A stretch of DNA of 49,179 bases from JBGFRR01 sp041695045. GTDB taxonomy: Bacteria; Bacteroidota; Ignavibacteria; UBA10030. The position numbers and the translations under genes were made by a program. Location: the NCBI GenBank assembly GCA_041695045.1, contig JBGFRR010000132.1:1-49179 (forward strand), read 5' to 3'. The first letter of the stretch is position 1, and the number at the start of each line of letters is the position of its first letter. Of this stretch, positions 1 through 8,443 are shown one piece after another. Under the pieces are notes generated by a model. That model was given only the letters and a program-made list of their open reading frames with translations. It searched no databases and was not told where the DNA came from.

Positions 1-414
1 GGTAAGATATCGGGACCGCTGTTAGACAGAATCGATATTCACGTTGAGGTACCGGCGGTGAAGTATGGGGAACTGGCCTCGAAGAGAACGGGGGAGCCCT
101 CATCCGCTCTTCGGGAACGGGTGGTGAGGGCCAGAGTGACACAAGCGAAGAGGTTTGCTGGACGCAAAGGGTTTTTCTGCAATGCCGATATGGGATCCAA
201 GGAGATCAAGGAGTTCTGCGAGATTGACGAACACGGTGCTGAGCTCCTGAAGACAGCGATGAACAAGCTTGGACTCTCAGCCCGAGCATACGACCGCATC
301 TTGAAGGTCTCGAGGACAATCGCTGATCTTGCCGGCAGCGAGAGGATCAAGCCGGAGCATCTCGGAGAAGCGATTCAATATCGGAGTTTGGATAGAAGCT
401 TCTACAGCGTGTAG
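1..414 (+). CDS. comM: ComM/YifB Mg-chelatase-like AAA+ ATPase, C-terminal part (cut by window edge)
   Basis: The reading frame is open from the first base, so the gene continues upstream of the window. The visible 137 residues begin with the conserved KISGPLLDRIDIH block and end with YRSLDRSFYSV, the typical C-terminus of the ComM/YifB family (full length about 500 residues). ComM is a hexameric helicase that promotes branch migration during natural transformation. Nothing in the visible part is broken. Two further 3'-end copies of the same gene lie downstream on the same strand (5873-6374 and 8444-8541). This copy could therefore be the functional gene or another fragment, and only upstream sequence can tell. 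Confidence 0.85.
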   Translation, partial: GKISGPLLDRIDIHVEVPAVKYGELASKRTGEPSSALRERVVRARVTQAKRFAGRKGFFCNADMGSKEIKEFCEIDEHGAELLKTAMNKLGLSARAYDRILKVSRTIADLAGSERIKPEHLGEAIQYRSLDRSFYSV

Positions 415-662
415 ACTCTCCAAGTTTTCCGCTCCTTCTTCTCATTGTTCGGGCGGGGAAATCCAGACTGTTCGCACGTGCCTGGCGTAATGACAGATCT
501 TGAGGCTCCCAACGACTGAGCAATCTGCGAAAACTGGCAACAATATCAATGGGGTGTTTAGCTTGGAAAGCGAGATGTCGAGATTTCCGGGCCCTTTCAC
601 CCAGAGTGAAAAAAAGAGTGCCCCGAAAAGGCAAAACGCGCTGTTACGCAACGGCACCTTCG

Positions 663-697
663 TTGATACTTGTTTCATTTTTTTTGTATCGTGATAC
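663..697 (+). promoter_or_regulatory. Possible promoter with palindromic operator
   Basis: A TTGATA hexamer at 663-668 and TATCGT at 687-692 are 18 bp apart. The perfect inverted repeat GTATC-gt-GATAC (686-697) overlaps the second hexamer, just before the ATG at 702. The arrangement fits a repressor site over a -10 element, but the hexamers are weak matches and no regulator is assigned. No clear Shine-Dalgarno sequence precedes the ATG. Confidence 0.25.
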
Positions 698-701
698 CGT
701 T

Positions 702-1022
702 ATGGCGAGACAAGATCGGATAGATGTTCTCAACAAGATGCAAGACAAGAACGGGTCGAAGGTCATAGCTTACATCACTGGCGATCGGCAGCAGCTATTT
801 CAAGCAAGGATAGCGGAGGATGCCGCCCGGATAATGTTTGATCATCTTCTGAAGTTAGGTCGTTCTCCTAAGCTGAAACGAATAGACCTCTTCCTCTTTA
901 GCCGTGGCGGGGACGTAAGCGTACCTTGGCGCATCATATCGATGTTACGGGAATTCTGTGAAGAATTTGTTGTTCTGATTCCGTATAAGGCACATAGCGC
1001 CCGAGTTGTGGACAGGGATTAG
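702..1022 (+). pseudogene. Truncated serine dehydrogenase proteinase-like protein (SDH_sah, ClpP/crotonase fold)
   Basis: From the ATG at 702 the product matches the N-terminal part of the SDH_sah family, whose members resemble ClpP and SppA proteases. It shows KVIAYITGDRQ, then IDLFLFSRGGDVSVPWRI and LREFCEEFVVLIPYKAHSA. In intact relatives this last block continues into a long conserved region (total roughly 270-300 residues). Here it runs into six unrelated residues and a stop, giving only 106 residues. The break falls at about 1000, where the oppositely oriented HIT gene also loses its 3' end. I infer that a deletion or rearrangement joined two gene bodies. The frame upstream of 702 is open to 549 but has no family resemblance. 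Confidence 0.65.
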
Positions 1023-1346
1023 ATGAAGATGAGCATGATTGATGCAGCTCGCTCCACATTTCGATGCTGAACCGGCCCCATGTTCGGCGATGATCAAATC
1101 AGACTGATATTCTTCTTTGATAATGGAAGAAATCTCACTGAGGTTCGCATACACTGATCCCAGTTCACTTGTGGCAAGAGTTGCAAAGGAATTCACGTGT
1201 CTCGCCGGCAGGTATAAACAATATCCCTCCGTAAAGCATCCAACCGTTGGAATAAGCAAGCAGCCGTCACGCTCGTCAATAATACGGGAGCTGTGCGTCC
1301 TATTCTTTCCTGCATACTCCTCGCAATAGGGACAATCAATGATCAT
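945..1346 (-). CDS. HIT-family protein, probably 3'-truncated
   Basis: HIT proteins bind nucleotides and hydrolyse or transfer nucleotide phosphates. The N-terminus has the CPYCEE motif common in bacterial HIT proteins. Near the C-terminus is the histidine triad HAHLHLIPV with the catalytic histidines. In intact members several dozen residues usually follow the triad. Here the last ~25 residues are simply the antisense of the truncated protease gene at 702-1022, so the natural C-terminus appears lost. The ATG at 1346 lies 6 bp after the stop of the dCTP deaminase-like gene, whose last codons provide a CAGGAG ribosome-binding site, so the two were probably one operon. The substrate cannot be told from sequence. 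Confidence 0.6.
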   Translation of the reverse strand: MIIDCPYCEEYAGKNRTHSSRIIDERDGCLLIPTVGCFTEGYCLYLPARHVNSFATLATSELGSVYANLSEISSIIKEEYQSDLIIAEHGAGSASKCGASCINHAHLHLIPVHNSGAMCLIRNQNNKFFTEFP

Positions 1347-1352
1347 GATTAT

Positions 1353-1736
1353 CTAGCTCTCCTGTGGTTTTGAAAACTCTTCGTAGAATGGAGATCTTAA
1401 ATGATTCTTTGATCCGTAGTAGAAATGCGTGGTTGACGGAGATGTTGTTTCAGTACTTACCTGAGTATCGCACTGCGCGACAATGATTTTTCCAATTGGC
1501 ATATTTCTTCTTAGTTTGATAGAGTTGGGAGAAAAATTATACAGTTCAAATGTAATGTGTCCCTTGAATTCCGGGTCAATAAAGAAACTGGTCGGACTTG
1601 ACTGAATACCTAACCGGGCGATGTGAGAAAGAGTTGTAAAAAGCCCGAAATGGTTTCTATCAAGTGCCAAAAATTCTTCGCTGGAACAGAGTATAAACTC
1701 TCGGGCTTTCAGTTCATAATCTTTCCATTCTGACAT
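1353..1736 (-). CDS. dCTP deaminase/dUTPase-like protein, N-terminally truncated
   Basis: The 127 residues from the ATG at 1736 match the C-terminal two thirds of the dCTP deaminase family. Visible blocks are the 'REFILCSSEEF' strand, the SFFIDPEFKGHITFEL nucleotide-binding core, and a basic IKLRRNMPIGKII segment. Intact Dcd proteins are about 180-190 residues and start with a conserved segment that is absent here. The frame is open upstream to about 2051, but that extension has no resemblance to the family and no Shine-Dalgarno sequence precedes 1736. The gene is therefore probably a 5'-truncated relic. It is followed directly by the HIT gene, and both products act on nucleotides. Confidence 0.5.
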   Translation of the reverse strand: MSEWKDYELKAREFILCSSEEFLALDRNHFGLFTTLSHIARLGIQSSPTSFFIDPEFKGHITFELYNFSPNSIKLRRNMPIGKIIVAQCDTQVSTETTSPSTTHFYYGSKNHLRSPFYEEFSKPQES

Positions 1737-1930
1737 CGGATCCGTGTATGCACGCTTAACACTTTCCTCTGAGGTTCGGCTTCTGGGAAGAATCAAAGAA
1801 GGCGAAGAGAGAGGTGAGCCTGTGATGGCGGATGTGCGCGGCTTGTGGCAAGTGACCTGCAAGCTGTCCGTTAATGGAGTTTCCCTCCTTGCCGACAAAA
1901 GACAACTTATTTGAGAAAAGGAGGTTAGAT

Positions 1931-2167
1931 GTGGTAGATGCTGTCCTCGTGCTTCTGAGAAAACCAGCCATCGACCTTGTGCGTGAGGTGAGGAAGAAAG
2001 CGGATGTCGATCCGAGCTATTTGGAGTCTCATCGAGAGGAAATCCTGGCAACAGTGCAGGATTTCCTCCTTAAGGGAGGCTTGTATTGGGATATCAAGAT
2101 TCTTGAACGGGACTCGATGACGATATTGGAGCAAGCAGTAGCCCGATTGAGGCAAATCGAGAAATGA
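1931..2167 (+). CDS. Small hypothetical protein
   Basis: A GTG at 1931 sits six bases after a perfect AGGAGG (1919-1924) and opens a 78-residue frame. I do not recognise the product. It is charged and probably all-helical, with a 'LLRKPAIDLVREVRKKADVDPSYL' type segment and a C-terminal heptad-like helix (ILEQAVARLRQIEK). The frame extends upstream to an ATG at 1874, but the ribosome-binding site favours 1931. It lies in a region of broken genes and convergent to the kinase gene, so it may itself be a remnant. Confidence 0.4.
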   Translation: MVDAVLVLLRKPAIDLVREVRKKADVDPSYLESHREEILATVQDFLLKGGLYWDIKILERDSMTILEQAVARLRQIEK

Positions 2168-2225
2168 TCGAGCCGCGATTTAACGAGGCTACATACATTT
2201 CAAACCTTCGATCGCCCAAATTCCA

Positions 2226-5195
2226 CTACTGTGGGGATGGAACAGGGGAGGAGCTGTCAAGCGCATTCCTGATTGCTCTGATTACCTCGGCAGCTTGATA
2301 CGGCTTGTGGATGAAATCTCTTATTCCGCTCCGCTGGAGTTCTGTTTTGAGCACGGGAGCGAGATAGCCGGTGGCGACAACTATCCTTAATTGGGGATCC
2401 AATTTCTTCAACTCTCTAATGAGATCAGGCCCGTTCAGCTTGGGCAAGCCGAGATCCGACAACACCAGATCAATTTTGTCTTGGTGAAGTCTGTAAAAGC
2501 TGATCGCCGCCTTGCCGTCCGTTGCCCATTCCACTTTGAAGCCAGAGGTCTCAAGGATATTCTTCACGAGCATCCCCAGCAGTTCCTCGTCTTCAACGAG
2601 CAGAATCGTTTCCGTACCCTTTGGCAATTCTTGTGCCTCCGATTGTGGGCTGTGAGGCGCTCCGCTGGGTGAAACCGTCGCAGGAAAATAGAGATGAAAG
2701 ATTGTGCCGCGCCCGACCTCGCTCTTGACATCGATAATCCCGCCGTAGCTCTTGACAATGCCGTAAACGACGGCCAGCCCCATGCCGGTGCCATTGCCAG
2801 GCTCTTTTGTTGTGAAGAATGGCTCAAAGACGCGCTGGCGGGTCTGCTCGTTCATACCCGTACCCGTGTCGGCAACGCTGATATTCACGTATTCACCCTT
2901 GGAGCCATTGGGAAAATTATTGCTCAACTCAGCCCCATTCAACACAGCCGTGGTCAGGGTAAGGGTCCCGCCGGCTGGCATGGCATCCCGCGCGTTCACA
3001 CACAGATTGAGCAGCAGTTGAGTGAGTTGGGTGGAGTCTATTAGAACTATGGGATCGGTAGGATCGAGATTGCGGACAATCTCAATCGTTTTCGGAAAGG
3101 TCTCACTAAGCATTCCGCCAAGTTCTTCGATCGTGGCGTTTACCTTGACGGATTCTCTGGCTTGTTCATGCTTCCTGGCCAAGGTGAGGATCTGCCGGAC
3201 AAGGTTAGCGGCGCGTTGGACGGCCTTCATGATAGCCGCAGTGCTCGTAGCCTTAGATAGTCGGTCAGATTGCGGATGCTCCAACGCAGCGGTGTAGGCC
3301 ATGATGATACCGAGGATGTTGTTGAAGTCATGGGCTATGCCGGTCGCAAGGGTGCCGATGCTCTCCATTTTCTGTGTGTGCCGAATCTGATCTTCGAGCT
3401 TCTTTCGTGCGGTTACATCACGAGCGATACCGAGGAGGCCGACAATCTTCCCATCTTTCATTTGACGTGTGATCGTAATTTCCCCAACGATGTAGTCTCC
3501 TGACTTTGTCTTGATGCGGTATTCCTGGATGTCGGTCCGAACTCCCTGCAGGGCAGTTGAAAGCACCTCAATCGCTTTTGAAAGATCGTCGGGGTGAACA
3601 AGGTCTGTGAAGCTCCTACCAACCCACTCATCGCGCCTCCAGCCTGTTCCAGTCTCGAAGGCAGGGTTCATCGACATGATAAAGCCTTGAGGAGAGATGG
3701 AGAAGATCATGTCCCTCGCACTTTCCACAAGGTTTCTGTAGCGTTCTTCGGATTCTTGTAGGACGTCTTGGGCGTGCTTGCGGGCCGTTATGTCAGTGTA
3801 GATGGCATACATGCCGACCTGCCGGTCGTTCACCTGGATTGGGTAGGCCGTGATTTGCACTGGCAGGAGGGAGCCGTCGCTTCGTTTTCTGAATGTTTCC
3901 TTGTGGACTGTTTTTCCCCGTTGCGTCTGTTTCGATAATCCGACAGCTTCAGTGAGCAGTATGTCGGGAACTAGGAGATCATTGATGCTTCGGCCTTTAA
4001 TTTCTTCCAGCAGATACTGGAACAGCCTTTGAAACGATTCATTGGCGTCAATGATCCTGTCATCTGTATCCAAGAGCACAATGCCGGCCGGTGACTTCCT
4101 GAAGAGCTGTTCAAAATAGGCTGACTTGGTATCCAGTGCTTCCTTCGCGCACTTCTGTTCAGTGATGTCATTGGTTATGCCGAGCGCCGCCACGATTTCT
4201 CCCTTTCCATTCCGGAGGGGAACCACGTGGGTTTCCATCCAGCGCCGGGTTCCTTTGAGGCCGGTGATTTCGAACTGGAGCCATCCGGATCGTCCCTGGA
4301 ATGCTTGCTCGATGATTGATTGAAAAGCCCTCCGATGCTCGGAAACGACCAGCGGGTATGCGCATTGTCCGCGGACGACATCTTCATTTTCCGCTTCGAT
4401 CATGGCTAATCCGGCAGGGTTCATCTGGAGGATGGTTCCATCGGCAGCAAGGAGTTTGAGGCACTGCGGGTCGGCATTGATGATGGTCCGCAGCCGTTCC
4501 TCGCTCTCCTGGAGCGATTCCTCAGCACGCTTGCGGTCAGTGACATCCAGCAGGACTCCACGTATTTTCACTGACTGATCCGGTTCTACGATAACTGTTG
4601 CAACATCCCTGAGCCAAATAACGCGCCCGTCTGCGGTCACGGCGCGAAATTCTATGCTGTGATTCCGCCTATCCTGTACTGCCGCCGCGCAGTAGGTGAA
4701 GACATAGTCGAGGTCGTCAGGGTGGATAATTTTCTCCCAAGTTACCTTCTTCAGCCACTGCTGGGGGCTGTAGCCAAGGACCTGTTGAGACTTGTTGCTG
4801 ACAAAGGTGAACCGGAAGTCGCTGGCATCAACCTCATAGAGAATGCCGTCAATCGAATGAACAAACTGTTCGTAGAGCGATTCGGATTGCTCCAGTCGCG
4901 GCACGAGGACGCTCACCACTTTGTAAATCCCAATTGGAATTAACACCAATCCAAGTGTTTGGCCCACATAGCCTGTCAAAAAGCCGATGGTCGGGAAGAG
5001 CTCCTTCAATGGCTCAGGAATCATGTGGCTGTGAAAGAGTGAGCCGACGATGAGATTAAGGATGATAAGACCAAACCCTGCCCAAACCAGACGAAACCCC
5101 GTGAGCGAGACCCGGACAAGCTTACTTATGAGCAGCGAGAACACAACAGTCGATACCAAGAGGACAGCTAGGCGAAAATAGGCGAGGAATTCCAT
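2226..5195 (-). CDS. Membrane-anchored PAS-rich hybrid sensor histidine kinase
   Basis: This 989-residue signalling protein probably autophosphorylates and passes phosphate to its own receiver domain. Residues 1-100 form three or four membrane segments. Four PAS/PAC units follow at about 105-230, 235-350, 358-480 and 485-600. The dimerisation/phosphoacceptor helix has GIAHDFNN with His622. The HATPase domain (about 720-840) shows NLCVNARDAM, DTGTGM and GTGMGLAVVYGI. A C-terminal receiver (865-985) has acidic VEDEE, phosphoacceptor Asp914 in LSDLGLP, and Lys in HKPY. I chose the ATG at 5195 because it starts the first membrane helix and follows GGAAGG; the frame is open to 5333. No dedicated output regulator adjoins it, and the signal is unknown. 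Confidence 0.93.
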   Translation of the reverse strand: MEFLAYFRLAVLLVSTVVFSLLISKLVRVSLTGFRLVWAGFGLIILNLIVGSLFHSHMIPEPLKELFPTIGFLTGYVGQTLGLVLIPIGIYKVVSVLVPRLEQSESLYEQFVHSIDGILYEVDASDFRFTFVSNKSQQVLGYSPQQWLKKVTWEKIIHPDDLDYVFTYCAAAVQDRRNHSIEFRAVTADGRVIWLRDVATVIVEPDQSVKIRGVLLDVTDRKRAEESLQESEERLRTIINADPQCLKLLAADGTILQMNPAGLAMIEAENEDVVRGQCAYPLVVSEHRRAFQSIIEQAFQGRSGWLQFEITGLKGTRRWMETHVVPLRNGKGEIVAALGITNDITEQKCAKEALDTKSAYFEQLFRKSPAGIVLLDTDDRIIDANESFQRLFQYLLEEIKGRSINDLLVPDILLTEAVGLSKQTQRGKTVHKETFRKRSDGSLLPVQITAYPIQVNDRQVGMYAIYTDITARKHAQDVLQESEERYRNLVESARDMIFSISPQGFIMSMNPAFETGTGWRRDEWVGRSFTDLVHPDDLSKAIEVLSTALQGVRTDIQEYRIKTKSGDYIVGEITITRQMKDGKIVGLLGIARDVTARKKLEDQIRHTQKMESIGTLATGIAHDFNNILGIIMAYTAALEHPQSDRLSKATSTAAIMKAVQRAANLVRQILTLARKHEQARESVKVNATIEELGGMLSETFPKTIEIVRNLDPTDPIVLIDSTQLTQLLLNLCVNARDAMPAGGTLTLTTAVLNGAELSNNFPNGSKGEYVNISVADTGTGMNEQTRQRVFEPFFTTKEPGNGTGMGLAVVYGIVKSYGGIIDVKSEVGRGTIFHLYFPATVSPSGAPHSPQSEAQELPKGTETILLVEDEELLGMLVKNILETSGFKVEWATDGKAAISFYRLHQDKIDLVLSDLGLPKLNGPDLIRELKKLDPQLRIVVATGYLAPVLKTELQRSGIRDFIHKPYQAAEVIRAIRNALDSSSPVPSPQ

Positions 5196-5453
5196 CTTTC
5201 CTTCCGCTGAAACAATAGTTAGGAGATCCAACCAGCACTGAGAATACGGCCGTCTGCTCGATGCTGTAGCTCTGGAGTGGGTTCGGCCGTGAAAGGCGGG
5301 CAACCCGAAAGGTACAAACACCCCCTGCAGCAAGCTGAAGAGGGCAAGTCCTATGCCATCGAATCGGTCACAATTGTCCGAGGATAGTAGATAGGGGATC
5401 AGGCTCTTCGAATGAAGATTCTACAAAATTCAAGCTTGAGGGGTTGAGCTGGA

Positions 5454-5882
5454 TCACAAGATGCAACCATTTGAGAACAAAAATACTTTTTCTATGACCG
5501 TGGCGAAATGATTGCCTTTTTCTCGTTCAATTCTGCTTAGGGTTGTCGAGTCAATCCCGATCCGCTTGGCGAGTTCTTTTTGACTCACTCCGCAAGATTT
5601 CCGATATTGGAGCACTTTCTCGCCTAGCGTTTTGGGGATCTCAACAGAAGGATTGTAGCCAAGAAACGCCACCACTCTCGGAAGGTATCGGAGTGTAGGG
5701 GTTGTCCGGTTGTGTTCCCAATTGAGGATGGTATCAGTCTTAACGCCCAAGCGCTCAGCGAGTTGATGCTGGAGTAGCCCCAGTTCAAGCCACCGCTTTT
5801 TGATGTGGTCTCCAAGAGCGTTCAGAACAGTAGGCAGTTTTCTTGGTTTTGGGGCCGAAAGGGTGATACTACAAAATGGCAA
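5454..5882 (-). CDS. Double XRE-type helix-turn-helix regulator, 5' end disturbed
   Basis: Two Xre/Cro helix-turn-helix units are visible in tandem. The first contains ALGDHIKKRWLELGL, then LAERLGVKTDTILNWE. The second contains TLGEKVLQYRKSCGVSQ, then LAKRIGIDSTTLSRIE. This layout, with 'LRYLPRVVAFLGYNP' between the units, belongs to a known family of small DNA-binding proteins. Upstream of about 5870 the frame becomes the antisense of a comM fragment. The native start therefore seems to have been replaced. In-frame candidates are TTG at 5882 and GTG at 5939, both inside comM-derived DNA; I give the nearer one. The gene may be dead, or it may have acquired a start from the inserted sequence. 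Confidence 0.55.
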   Translation of the reverse strand: MPFCSITLSAPKPRKLPTVLNALGDHIKKRWLELGLLQHQLAERLGVKTDTILNWEHNRTTPTLRYLPRVVAFLGYNPSVEIPKTLGEKVLQYRKSCGVSQKELAKRIGIDSTTLSRIEREKGNHFATVIEKVFLFSNGCIL

Positions 5883-6374
5883 TGAACCCCTGCCCGTGCG
5901 GAAACTACGGCAATCCCAACCAGGAATGCACCTGCACACAGATGCAAATCCAGAAGTGTCGGAAAGATATCGGGTCCATTGTTAGACCGAATCGATATCC
6001 ATGTCGATGTTCCGGCAGTCAAGTATTCCGAGCTTGCATCGAAAGGGGCAGGCGAGAGGTCAGAGGATATCCGAAAACGAGTTGTACTTGCGCGTCAGAC
6101 CCAAAGTCAACGATTTAATGGCCGCAAGGGCCTATTCAGCAATGCGGATATGCAGTCAAAAGAAATCAAGGAGTTTTGCCAGATTGATGACGAGGGCGCA
6201 TCCTTGCTCAAGATGGCGATGCAAAAGTTGGGACTTTCGGCTCGTGCGTACGACCGCATTCTTAAGGTCGCCAGAACAATTGCCGACCTCGCTGGGAATG
6301 AGAAAATCAAACCCGAACATCTGAGCGAGGCGATTCAGTACCGGAGCTTGGATAGGAGCTTTTACAACCTTTAA
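5873..6374 (+). pseudogene. comM: ComM/YifB C-terminal fragment, frameshifted (copy 2)
   Basis: The fragment begins at the conserved AMNPCPCGNYG block and runs to YRSLDRSFYNL and a stop, about the last 165 residues of ComM. A frameshift lies at about 5958-5962: CAG-AAG-T is followed by GTCGGAAAG, which fits loss of two bases from a TAT-GTC codon pair. After it, KISGPLLDRIDIHVDVPAV continues cleanly. Over the shared 137 residues I count about 29 differences from copy 1 (roughly 79% identity). It is thus not a recent duplication of copy 1 and may derive from a different comM allele. Its left edge coincides with the disrupted 5' end of the XRE gene. Confidence 0.8.
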
Positions 6375-6422
6375 GGATGGTGAGCGCTAGCGCAACCAAT
6401 TCAAATTTCATTGCAATGAGCA

Positions 6423-6530
6423 TTACTCCTTTTCCTGCGGCGTCTTTAAGACCTTCAAGAAGAAACGGATTGTAAAGAAAGCGATGATTGTCCATGCAAA
6501 GAGCATGGTAACGAGGGCTGAAGTTGACAT
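6423..6530 (-). CDS. MetS-like small membrane subunit of the SNF transporter
   Basis: This 35-residue protein starts with MSTSALVTML, has one membrane helix (about residues 5-24) and ends with a basic/acidic tail KVLKTPQEKE. Its ATG at 6530 is 10 bp after the stop of the SNF transporter, and the GGAG ribosome-binding site lies next to that stop, so the two are translated from one message. In Corynebacterium glutamicum, MetS is a similarly small single-helix protein needed together with MetP for methionine/alanine uptake. I infer the same role here from size, topology and position. Confidence 0.75.
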   Translation of the reverse strand: MSTSALVTMLFAWTIIAFFTIRFFLKVLKTPQEKE

Positions 6531-6540
6531 GAGGATCTCC

Positions 6541-8181
6541 TTATGCGGGTACTTGTTCTTTACGTTTCCATGCGATGCGGATCAGCCAGGCGATGGCAAG
6601 GAATGTTCCCAAGAGCAGTATTCGTGTCGCGTCGATGATAAAAATGCGTGTCGGGTTGCCGTCGATGAACCAACGGGTGTCGTCAAAGCCAAGATGGAAT
6701 ACTTTGCCGATGATACTGCCGGGGTCTAAGGGCCAACCGTTACCGGAAAGGAGGCTCTGGAATGCACCTGTCCAATCCCCATGCAAAGGACTCACGAACG
6801 AGCCGACAAATATGGCAACAAGGAACACGGGAGTAACGTACTTGATGACATATTTGAAAAAATGAGGAATCTTGATATCTGCTCCTCGGTTAATTTCTTC
6901 CCACCCCTTATCGATCCCAAATACCCACGCGAAGACAATGGACTCGAAAAGCGCGAACGCGACGAGGGCAAACGTACCGGACCAATAGTCGAACTCCGCG
7001 AACGCCCCATAGCCGTAAAAGAAAATACACCAAAGAGAAAGAATGAGGCATGTAACACCGAAGACTCTCGCAGATTTTGTTCTGTCAAACTTAAAATGAT
7101 CCTGAAAGAACGCTATCACCGGTTGTCCCATTGCAAGCGAGCTCGTGATACCTGCAAAGAAGAGAAGCCCAAACCATGCAAGACCGGCTAACGCGGCGAA
7201 GAACGGTCCCCAGTTTTGGAACAATGTTGGCATGGTCTGGAAGCCCATGGCGAGGCCGACGTTGCCGATCACCCAGTCCAATCCTAAATATCCAACAGCA
7301 ATCGGAATGACAATGGAACCGCCGAGAAGGACTTCGACGAACTCATTCGTCCAACCTGCCGATGCTGCATTCAGCGCAATATCATCGCGTTCGCGAACGT
7401 ATGCGGCGTAGCAATGAATGGATCCCATACCAAGAGAAAGCGTAAAAAAGATTTGACCAGCGGCTGCCAACCATACTTTCGGATTCGTCAGTGAATCAAA
7501 TTGTGGTTCCCATAAGAAATTTAAGCCGATAATGGCATCATTCACAGCACCAAGCTCGCCGGCCTCTAACGTCAGCGCGCGGATGGCAAGAAAGAACGCA
7601 AAAAGGATGAGTAACGGCATCCCAATTTTGGCGGCGATTTCAATGCCTTTACTGAGGCCTCGTGAAAGGATCCAAACGTTAAGACCCAGTGTTACCAGAA
7701 AAAAGAAGAGAGCTTCGTGAGGAAAATTGAAAAACGATCCGTCAACAGTATCAACATAATGGTGAAAGAAATTTGAGACCTCCTCTGCCGTTTTGCCTTC
7801 AAAACTGCCAATCAGTGAATGCCAAACATAGGCGAGCGTCCAAGACTCGAGGTAACAATAATAGGCAGCGACCGTCAGATTTGTAAAAATACCGAACACA
7901 CCGACGTACTTCCAAAGCCTGCTCTTTCCCATCACGTCAAGCATGCCGGGTGCTGAGTGGTAACCGTATTTCCCCCCATGTCGGCCGATTGCCCACTCTA
8001 CCCAGAGAAGAGGAATGCCCATCAAAACGAACGAAACGAGGTATGGAATAATAAACGCTCCGCCGCCGTTCTCTACCGCCTGCGCGGGAAAGCGCAAAAA
8101 GTTACCCAACCCAACTGCATTTCCAGCCATCGCCAGGACAAGGCCGACGCGTGATCCCCAACGTTCTCTTTGTACTGACAT
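6541..8181 (-). CDS. Sodium:neurotransmitter symporter family (SNF) amino-acid transporter, MetP-like
   Basis: The 546-residue product is a LeuT-fold Na+-coupled transporter. The N-terminus carries the family signature ERWGSRVGLVLAMAGNAVGLGNFLRFP, where unwound helix TM1 binds Na+ and substrate. About 12 membrane helices follow, including GQIFFTLSLGMG and the ITSSLAMGQP segment. The start at 8181 follows AGGAAGG at good spacing. With the 35-residue protein downstream this makes a MetPS-like pair, so methionine or alanine are likely substrates; this is inference from the family. It lies between comM copies 2 and 3 but is intact and reads against them. Confidence 0.92.
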   Translation of the reverse strand: MSVQRERWGSRVGLVLAMAGNAVGLGNFLRFPAQAVENGGGAFIIPYLVSFVLMGIPLLWVEWAIGRHGGKYGYHSAPGMLDVMGKSRLWKYVGVFGIFTNLTVAAYYCYLESWTLAYVWHSLIGSFEGKTAEEVSNFFHHYVDTVDGSFFNFPHEALFFFLVTLGLNVWILSRGLSKGIEIAAKIGMPLLILFAFFLAIRALTLEAGELGAVNDAIIGLNFLWEPQFDSLTNPKVWLAAAGQIFFTLSLGMGSIHCYAAYVRERDDIALNAASAGWTNEFVEVLLGGSIVIPIAVGYLGLDWVIGNVGLAMGFQTMPTLFQNWGPFFAALAGLAWFGLLFFAGITSSLAMGQPVIAFFQDHFKFDRTKSARVFGVTCLILSLWCIFFYGYGAFAEFDYWSGTFALVAFALFESIVFAWVFGIDKGWEEINRGADIKIPHFFKYVIKYVTPVFLVAIFVGSFVSPLHGDWTGAFQSLLSGNGWPLDPGSIIGKVFHLGFDDTRWFIDGNPTRIFIIDATRILLLGTFLAIAWLIRIAWKRKEQVPA

Positions 8182-8443
8182 GTATCCTTCCTAAAAAGTA
8201 GGTGCTGGTGCCGCGATGTCTAAGAACACGTGTACCGATAAGAATGAGACAGCGTCGTTGTCAAAAAAGCTTGATGGAACTCCGGCAAAAAAAAACTTCG
8301 ATGTCGTGATGTTTTTGATTTGTACGAGAAGAATACAATATCTTCGTCCTACCTTGTAGCAAAGACTTTTAAGGCTGCGCAATGTATGCAAAATTTCAGG
8401 AAAGACAAACTATACCTACCAAGCAGAAACAGATTATCCGAGA

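Noticed and set aside
1737..2051. N-terminal extension of the dCTP deaminase-like frame
   Set aside because: Residues are unlike any Dcd N-terminus and overlap the small + strand gene at 1931.
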